DNA of 8,914 nt from Alistipes sp. Its GTDB lineage: Bacteria; Bacteroidota; Bacteroidia; Bacteroidales; Rikenellaceae. A model generated the notes under the pieces. The model did no database searches. It saw nothing but the letters and a program-made list of their open reading frames with translations, and was not told where the DNA came from. The stretch is from the NCBI GenBank assembly GCA_029065825.1, contig JAIEHQ010000181.1, forward strand, positions 1-8,914. The letters are read 5' to 3'. Position numbers and translations under genes: made by a program. Each line of letters starts with the position of its first letter. The first letter of the stretch is position 1. Positions 5,436 to 8,914 of this stretch are shown here, piece after piece.

Positions 5436-7817
5436 TCAGAAAGGATAACCCACACCGAAATTGAGGGCCGTATTCTTCCAGCGGAAGCTGTGGATCCACC
5501 GCTCGCCGGAGGGTGCGTTGGGGTTGTGGAGCTGAATGCCCCAGTCCAGACGGAGCACGGCGAACTTGATGTCGAGCCGCAGGCCGATGCCCGCATCGAA
5601 TCCCAGCTGTTTGTAAAAACGGTCGAAACGGAAGACCGCTTCGGGTGCCGGCGCCACATGGCGGTCGGCGAACCAGATGTTGCCCACGTCGGCGAAGAGC
5701 GCGCCGTGGAACATGTTCCAGATCGGGAAGCGGAACTCCAGATTGGCCTCCAGCTTCATGTCGCCCAGCTGCGCCGGATAGGTGTCGTCGGCTTCGGGCA
5801 CCGAACCCGGACCCAGGGTGCGGGGCGACCAGCCGCGCATGCTGTTGGCACCGCCCGCATAGAACATGCGGTCGAAGGGAATGGCATCGGAGTTGGCATA
5901 GGCCATGCCGAAGCCGCCGTACAGCCGTCCGACGACGGCCGCCACCCTTCCGAGCATGATCTTCCGGCTCACGCTGATGTCCGTACGGAAATATTGCGAA
6001 TAGCGCAGCCCGAAGATGTGGTAATAATCCTGCCCGGCGACGGGGCGCGAGAAGAGGTGCGCCAGACCGTCGATCAGGTTGCCCGCCGTCTCGAAATTGA
6101 ACCGCAGCAGGGTGGCGTTGCCGCCCAGGTGCTTGCGCTGGTTGTTATAGACGTAGCCGAACGAGAGGCCCGAGATGAACTGCGGCTCGTAGCTGTTGCG
6201 CAGGTACTTGTTCTGGAGACTCTCCAGAAAGCGCTGATCGACGTATCCCATATCGACGACGTTGATGTCGATCGGCCGCAGCGAGTAGCTCGAATAGCGG
6301 GAGTCGTTCCACGAATAGGTCCACGCGAGGCTCGAAAGCGTGCGCCGGTAGTAGGGCCGGTCCTGGAAGTTGATGCCGAACTCCAGCCGGGTGCGGGGCA
6401 TCTGGATCGACTGCCACCGCTGCGTGCGGAAGGGCAGCATGAAGCGCGGGAACTGCAGGCCCGCCGAAAAGCCGAACTCGGTGGCCCGCCGCTTGCGGGC
6501 GTTGGCGGTCTTCATGTAGTATTCGTAACCGGCCGAGAACGACACGTCGAAGGCTTCGGCACCCCGGAAGATATTGCGGTTCTGGTAACCGACGGTGGCC
6601 CGCAGGCCGTAGAAGCTCGATGTGGTACTCCCCTCCAGCTCGACCTTGTAGCTCTGCTTCAGCGCCGGAATGCACTGGATATCGCACTGAAGGTACCCCT
6701 CGCGGGCGCGCTGCACCGAGTCGGCCGAGCGCCCCTCGCCCACGAAGGTCACGTAGTTCTGTATCGCCGCCGAGTCGGCCGACTCGCGGAAGGAGACGCT
6801 GGCGCTCTTGAAGTAGCCCATCGACATGATCTGGTTGTAGGTCTGATCCACCCGATTGACGTTATAGACGTAGTTGGGATAGATCGGCACGATCTGCCGC
6901 AGCACGGCGGGCCGGATGTTGGGGTGTTTCGCCTCGCGCCGATAGACGACGTTAAGACCCCGGTAATAGACCGTATCGAGATCGCGCCGGTAGTCCGGGT
7001 CGATAGCCGCCGCGGGGTCGTAGTTGGGAAAGATGTTGATGCGGTCGATGCGATAGACCGTGTTGTTGCGGCGGATCGGGTCGCCCTGCTCGTCGTATCC
7101 GGCCAGGTGCTGCTTGACGATCAGCGTCAGATCGACCTTGTAGTCGCCGTCGAGCGTATCGGCCAGATATTCGATGTTATTGACCGTGAAATCGTAATAA
7201 CCCCGCTGCTTGAGGTAGGCGGTAATGCGCTGCCGCTCGCGGTCGAGTACGTCCATATCGAATATCTCGCCCGAATGCAGCAGCGAACGGACCGTGTCGG
7301 GCAGGACGATCTGCTGCAGGAAGCGGTCGCGGAAGTCGTAGGAGATCCTGTCGATGCGGTAGGGCCGCCCCTGCACCGTGCGGTAGGTGATCGTCGCCCG
7401 CTTGCGGCGCGAGAGGGTATCGACCCGGTAGGAGACCTCCGAGGAGAAGAAGCCCCGGTAGTCCATGTAGGTCTTCAGGTTGCGCGCCGACTGCTGCGTG
7501 AGCGACATGTCGAGCAGCTCGGGCGCTTCGCCGATGCGGCGCTTGAAGTTGTTCCACCAGTTCGTCTTCTCCGGGTTGGCCAGCTCATAGACCCACACGT
7601 AGAAGTTGAGCCCCAGAAAGCGCTTGTTGGGGGTCTGCCGCACGAAAGGCTTCAGCTCCGACGAGGAGATGCGCTCGCGCTTGGGGGCTTCGCGGTCATC
7701 CTCGACCACCACCTTGCTTACCAGGTAGCTGCCCTCGGGCAGCTTGCGCGTGACGCTGCACGACGCGGCCGCGAGGAGCAGCGCCAAGCACGCGAGTATG
7801 TACGAAAACCGCTTCAA
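5436..7817 (-). CDS. tamL: TamL: Omp85-superfamily outer-membrane assembly lipoprotein
   Basis: This TamA/BamA-related protein of the TamL type found in Bacteroidota is predicted to act in the outer membrane, in insertion of proteins or in lipid/envelope homeostasis with TamB. Residues 1-20 are a lipoprotein signal ending AAASC, followed by SVTRKLPEGSYLV, a typical TamL opening. The region from about 50 to 345 holds POTRA-like units: TPNKRFLGLNFYVWVYE, IGEAPELLD, then GRPYRIDRISYDF with YLKQRGYYDF, and MSMGYFKSASV. Beta strands of a barrel begin near 390 (SYKVELEGSTTSSFYGLRATVGY). The loop-6 motif is MRGW (660-663), matching the family's (V/I)RG(F/Y), and the protein ends FGVGYPF with the terminal phenylalanine of the barrel signal. 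There is no in-frame ATG before the signal peptide. The listed start is TTG 7817; CTG 7841, overlapping the upstream stop, would add eight residues. It lies 20 bp after the nitroreductase gene, likely as one transcript. No tamB is in view. Confidence 0.88.
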   Translation of the reverse strand: MKRFSYILACLALLLAAASCSVTRKLPEGSYLVSKVVVEDDREAPKRERISSSELKPFVRQTPNKRFLGLNFYVWVYELANPEKTNWWNNFKRRIGEAPELLDMSLTQQSARNLKTYMDYRGFFSSEVSYRVDTLSRRKRATITYRTVQGRPYRIDRISYDFRDRFLQQIVLPDTVRSLLHSGEIFDMDVLDRERQRITAYLKQRGYYDFTVNNIEYLADTLDGDYKVDLTLIVKQHLAGYDEQGDPIRRNNTVYRIDRINIFPNYDPAAAIDPDYRRDLDTVYYRGLNVVYRREAKHPNIRPAVLRQIVPIYPNYVYNVNRVDQTYNQIMSMGYFKSASVSFRESADSAAIQNYVTFVGEGRSADSVQRAREGYLQCDIQCIPALKQSYKVELEGSTTSSFYGLRATVGYQNRNIFRGAEAFDVSFSAGYEYYMKTANARKRRATEFGFSAGLQFPRFMLPFRTQRWQSIQMPRTRLEFGINFQDRPYYRRTLSSLAWTYSWNDSRYSSYSLRPIDINVVDMGYVDQRFLESLQNKYLRNSYEPQFISGLSFGYVYNNQRKHLGGNATLLRFNFETAGNLIDGLAHLFSRPVAGQDYYHIFGLRYSQYFRTDISVSRKIMLGRVAAVVGRLYGGFGMAYANSDAIPFDRMFYAGGANSMRGWSPRTLGPGSVPEADDTYPAQLGDMKLEANLEFRFPIWNMFHGALFADVGNIWFADRHVAPAPEAVFRFDRFYKQLGFDAGIGLRLDIKFAVLRLDWGIQLHNPNAPSGERWIHSFRWKNTALNFGVGYPF

Positions 7818-7837
7818 CGCCTTCCGCTCCGATCGTT

Positions 7838-8584
7838 TCAGTTATTGAAGAAGCCCTGCTTTTTCAACAGGTCGAAATAACTGCGCGAGATGGCCAGGTT
7901 GTCCTCCGCACGATAGCGGTTGCGGGTAAAGATCTGTGCCAGGTTGGGCAGCCCGTTCTCCTCGAGCAGCCGCCGCGTCTCGGCCGAGGCCTCCCGCTCG
8001 GCCCACAGCTCCCCGATCCGTTCGGGGGTGTAGTCGCAGTACTTTCCACGGTGCACGACCGCCTCGAGCGGCAGCCGGTCGGTCAGCGCCGGCGACTCGT
8101 CGGGATAGCCCGCCACGACGGTGGTAACGGGCACCACGCCCGACGGCAGTTCCAGAATGCGCACGATGTCGGCCGCCGTGTAGATCGTCGTCCCGAGGTA
8201 GCAGACACCCAGCCCGTGCGCCTCGGCCTCGACGCAGAGGTTCTGCGCCGCCAGCAGCGCATCGGTGGCCGCGTTGAGGAACCAGGCGAAGTTGTCGTAG
8301 CAGGGTTCGGCACCGCGCAGCTCGCACCAGCGCGAGAAGCGGTGTATGTCGGCGCAGACGGTAATCACGCAGGGGGCCTGCCGCACCATCGGCTGATTGA
8401 AGTGACAGGGCGCCAGCTCCTCGCGCAGTTGCTCGTCTTCGGTAACGACGAGACTGTAGAGTTGCATGTTGCCGCATGTCGAAGCACGCGAAGCGGCCGT
8501 CAGCAGGTCATGGAGCACCTCCGAAGGGATGGGATCCGGACGAAACCGGCGAATCGACCGGTGTTCGGCGAGCGAAGTCTTCAT
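7838..8584 (-). CDS. Nitroreductase-family FMN-dependent oxidoreductase (NfsA/FRP-like)
   Basis: This is a cytoplasmic FMN enzyme that would use NAD(P)H to reduce nitroaromatics, quinones or flavins; its natural substrate cannot be told from sequence. Its 248 residues begin MKTSLAEHRSIRRF, the R-S-x-R-x-F phosphate-contact motif of the family (9-14). STCGNMQLYSLVVT (35-48) is the N-M-Q-x-x-S flavin/dimer segment, HGLGVCYLGT (123-132) is the second FMN loop, and LPSGVVPVTTVVAGYPDE (146-163) is the conserved L-P-x-x-V-x-P-V-x-x-x-x-x-G-Y-P block. The long C-terminal tail is typical of the larger NfsA/FRP group. The start is taken as ATG 8584, not ATG 8611: the upstream ATG falls on the presumed -7 box, so a transcript would begin after it. 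It is the first gene of a likely two-gene unit with tamL. Confidence 0.9.
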   Translation of the reverse strand: MKTSLAEHRSIRRFRPDPIPSEVLHDLLTAASRASTCGNMQLYSLVVTEDEQLREELAPCHFNQPMVRQAPCVITVCADIHRFSRWCELRGAEPCYDNFAWFLNAATDALLAAQNLCVEAEAHGLGVCYLGTTIYTAADIVRILELPSGVVPVTTVVAGYPDESPALTDRLPLEAVVHRGKYCDYTPERIGELWAEREASAETRRLLEENGLPNLAQIFTRNRYRAEDNLAISRSYFDLLKKQGFFNN

Positions 8585-8610
8585 AGAAACGGGTTTTAGG
8601 CTAAATCGCA

Positions 8611-8618
8611 CAAAAATA
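8611..8618 (-). promoter_or_regulatory. -7 box for the nitroreductase-tamL unit
   Basis: On the minus strand this reads TATTTTTG, a perfect TAnnTTTG match. It predicts transcription from about 8604 and a leader of about 20 nt before ATG 8584. No convincing -33 TTTG is seen at the expected distance. Confidence 0.5.
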
Positions 8619-8640
8619 ACAAAACTTTTAGAAAGTTTCG

Positions 8641-8648
8641 TATTTTTG
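8641..8648 (+). promoter_or_regulatory. -7 box for dapF
   Basis: TATTTTTG on the plus strand, a perfect TAnnTTTG match. It predicts transcription from about 8655 and a leader of about 63 nt before dapF. The -33 element is not clear: a TTTT at 8626-8629 is too close. The identical box in the opposite direction is 22 bp away. Confidence 0.5.
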
Positions 8649-8658
8649 CCTCACGTTA

Positions 8659-8707
8659 CGGCACGCTTCCGTCGCGCAGGCAAACCGCTGCAGCAAGGGA
8701 CGTGCCG
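8659..8707 (+). other. Inverted repeat in the dapF leader
   Basis: CGGCACG (8659-8665) and CGTGCCG (8701-8707) are perfect 7-bp complements. They enclose 35 nt that can form a small inner stem (GCAG with CTGC around the CAAAC loop). The closing arm ends 10 nt before the dapF ATG, so a folded leader could hide the ribosome-binding region. No known riboswitch class is recognised, and a 7-bp stem in GC-rich DNA can arise by chance. Confidence 0.35.
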
Positions 8708-8717
8708 AACCCGAACG

Positions 8718-8914
8718 ATGAAGATCCGATTTTCGAAATACGAAGGCGCAGGCAACGATTTCATCCTGATCGAACTGCGCGACGGAGGGACCGCCCCCTC
8801 CCGGGAGACGATCGCCCGGCTCTGCGACCGCCACTTCGGCGTGGGAGCCGACGGGCTGCTGACCCTCTCCGCCCCGACCGCCGCCGGCTGCGACTGCTCG
8901 ATGCGCTACTACAA
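8718..8914 (+). CDS. dapF: Diaminopimelate epimerase, N-terminal part, cut by window edge
   Basis: This cofactor-independent epimerase converts LL-diaminopimelate to the meso form in the cytoplasm, supplying lysine and peptidoglycan synthesis. The visible 65 codons begin MKIRFSKYEGAGNDFILIEL, containing the family's G-x-G-N-D-F signature (residues 10-15). IARLCDRHFGVGADGLLTL (32-50) matches the conserved C-D-R-x-F-G-x-G-A-D-G-L block. The window ends at DCSMRYY, just before the expected N-x-D-G-S-E-x-x-x-C-G-N stretch with the first catalytic cysteine, so active-site integrity cannot be judged. The family is usually about 260-280 residues. ATG 8718 places G-A-G-N-D at its normal distance from the N terminus. 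It diverges from the nitroreductase-tamL unit. Confidence 0.93.
   Translation, partial: MKIRFSKYEGAGNDFILIELRDGGTAPSRETIARLCDRHFGVGADGLLTLSAPTAAGCDCSMRYY

Noticed and set aside
5397..7880. An 827-codon open frame on the plus strand across the whole of tamL.
   Set aside because: It is antisense to a gene with clear signal peptide, POTRA-like and barrel features. High-GC codon use commonly leaves the complementary frame free of stops. Its own translation is rich in R, V, D and H with no recognisable domain.
8585..8611. Nine-residue longer N terminus for the nitroreductase from ATG 8611.
   Set aside because: The ATG overlaps the predicted -7 promoter box, and the added residues have no family similarity, whereas ATG 8584 gives the standard R-S-x-R-x-F spacing.

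Overview
The window looks like chromosomal DNA from a high-GC member of the Bacteroidota, most likely order Bacteroidales and plausibly an Alistipes-like Rikenellaceae. This is an inference. It rests on the high GC of most genes, on promoter-like boxes that fit the Bacteroidota -7 consensus TAnnTTTG and on little Shine-Dalgarno use. It also rests on protein types: a TamL-like Omp85 lipoprotein, and a lipoprotein-anchored solute-binding protein with a Bacteroidota-style ABC ATPase.

Left part (1-4049): a truncated corrin-ring methyltransferase gene (cobI/cbiL) is read leftward. Diverging from it is a tightly packed three-gene operon for an ABC importer of the BtuFCD/FecBCD class: lipoprotein binding protein, ten-segment permease and ATPase. 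The cobalamin-synthesis neighbour makes a corrinoid the most likely cargo, but heme or a siderophore is not excluded. The 257-bp gap between the divergent units holds two imperfect copies of a repeat with an exact 75-bp period. The proximal copy contains the presumed promoter of the transporter operon.

Middle part (4050-5435): a visibly more AT-rich pair of divergent genes encodes a small FMN-dependent flavoprotein with a four-cysteine cluster and an HxlR-family regulator. This is the usual layout of a redox or electrophile-sensing regulator controlling the oxidoreductase beside it. A strong hairpin terminator separates the flavoprotein gene from the converging ABC operon. The 168 bp between the HxlR gene and the following gene show nothing convincing.

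Right part (5436-8914): a leftward two-gene unit encodes a nitroreductase-family flavoenzyme followed by TamL, an outer-membrane Omp85 lipoprotein. tamL has no ATG start. Diverging from this unit is dapF (diaminopimelate epimerase, lysine and peptidoglycan synthesis), cut by the right edge. The 133-bp gap between them has two mirrored TATTTTTG boxes and a hairpin just before dapF.

No CRISPR, tRNA, rRNA, transposase or phage gene was seen. Most of the window is ordinary. The items most worth checking are the promoter-associated tandem repeat, the non-canonical Q-loop of the ATPase, and the tamL start and context.
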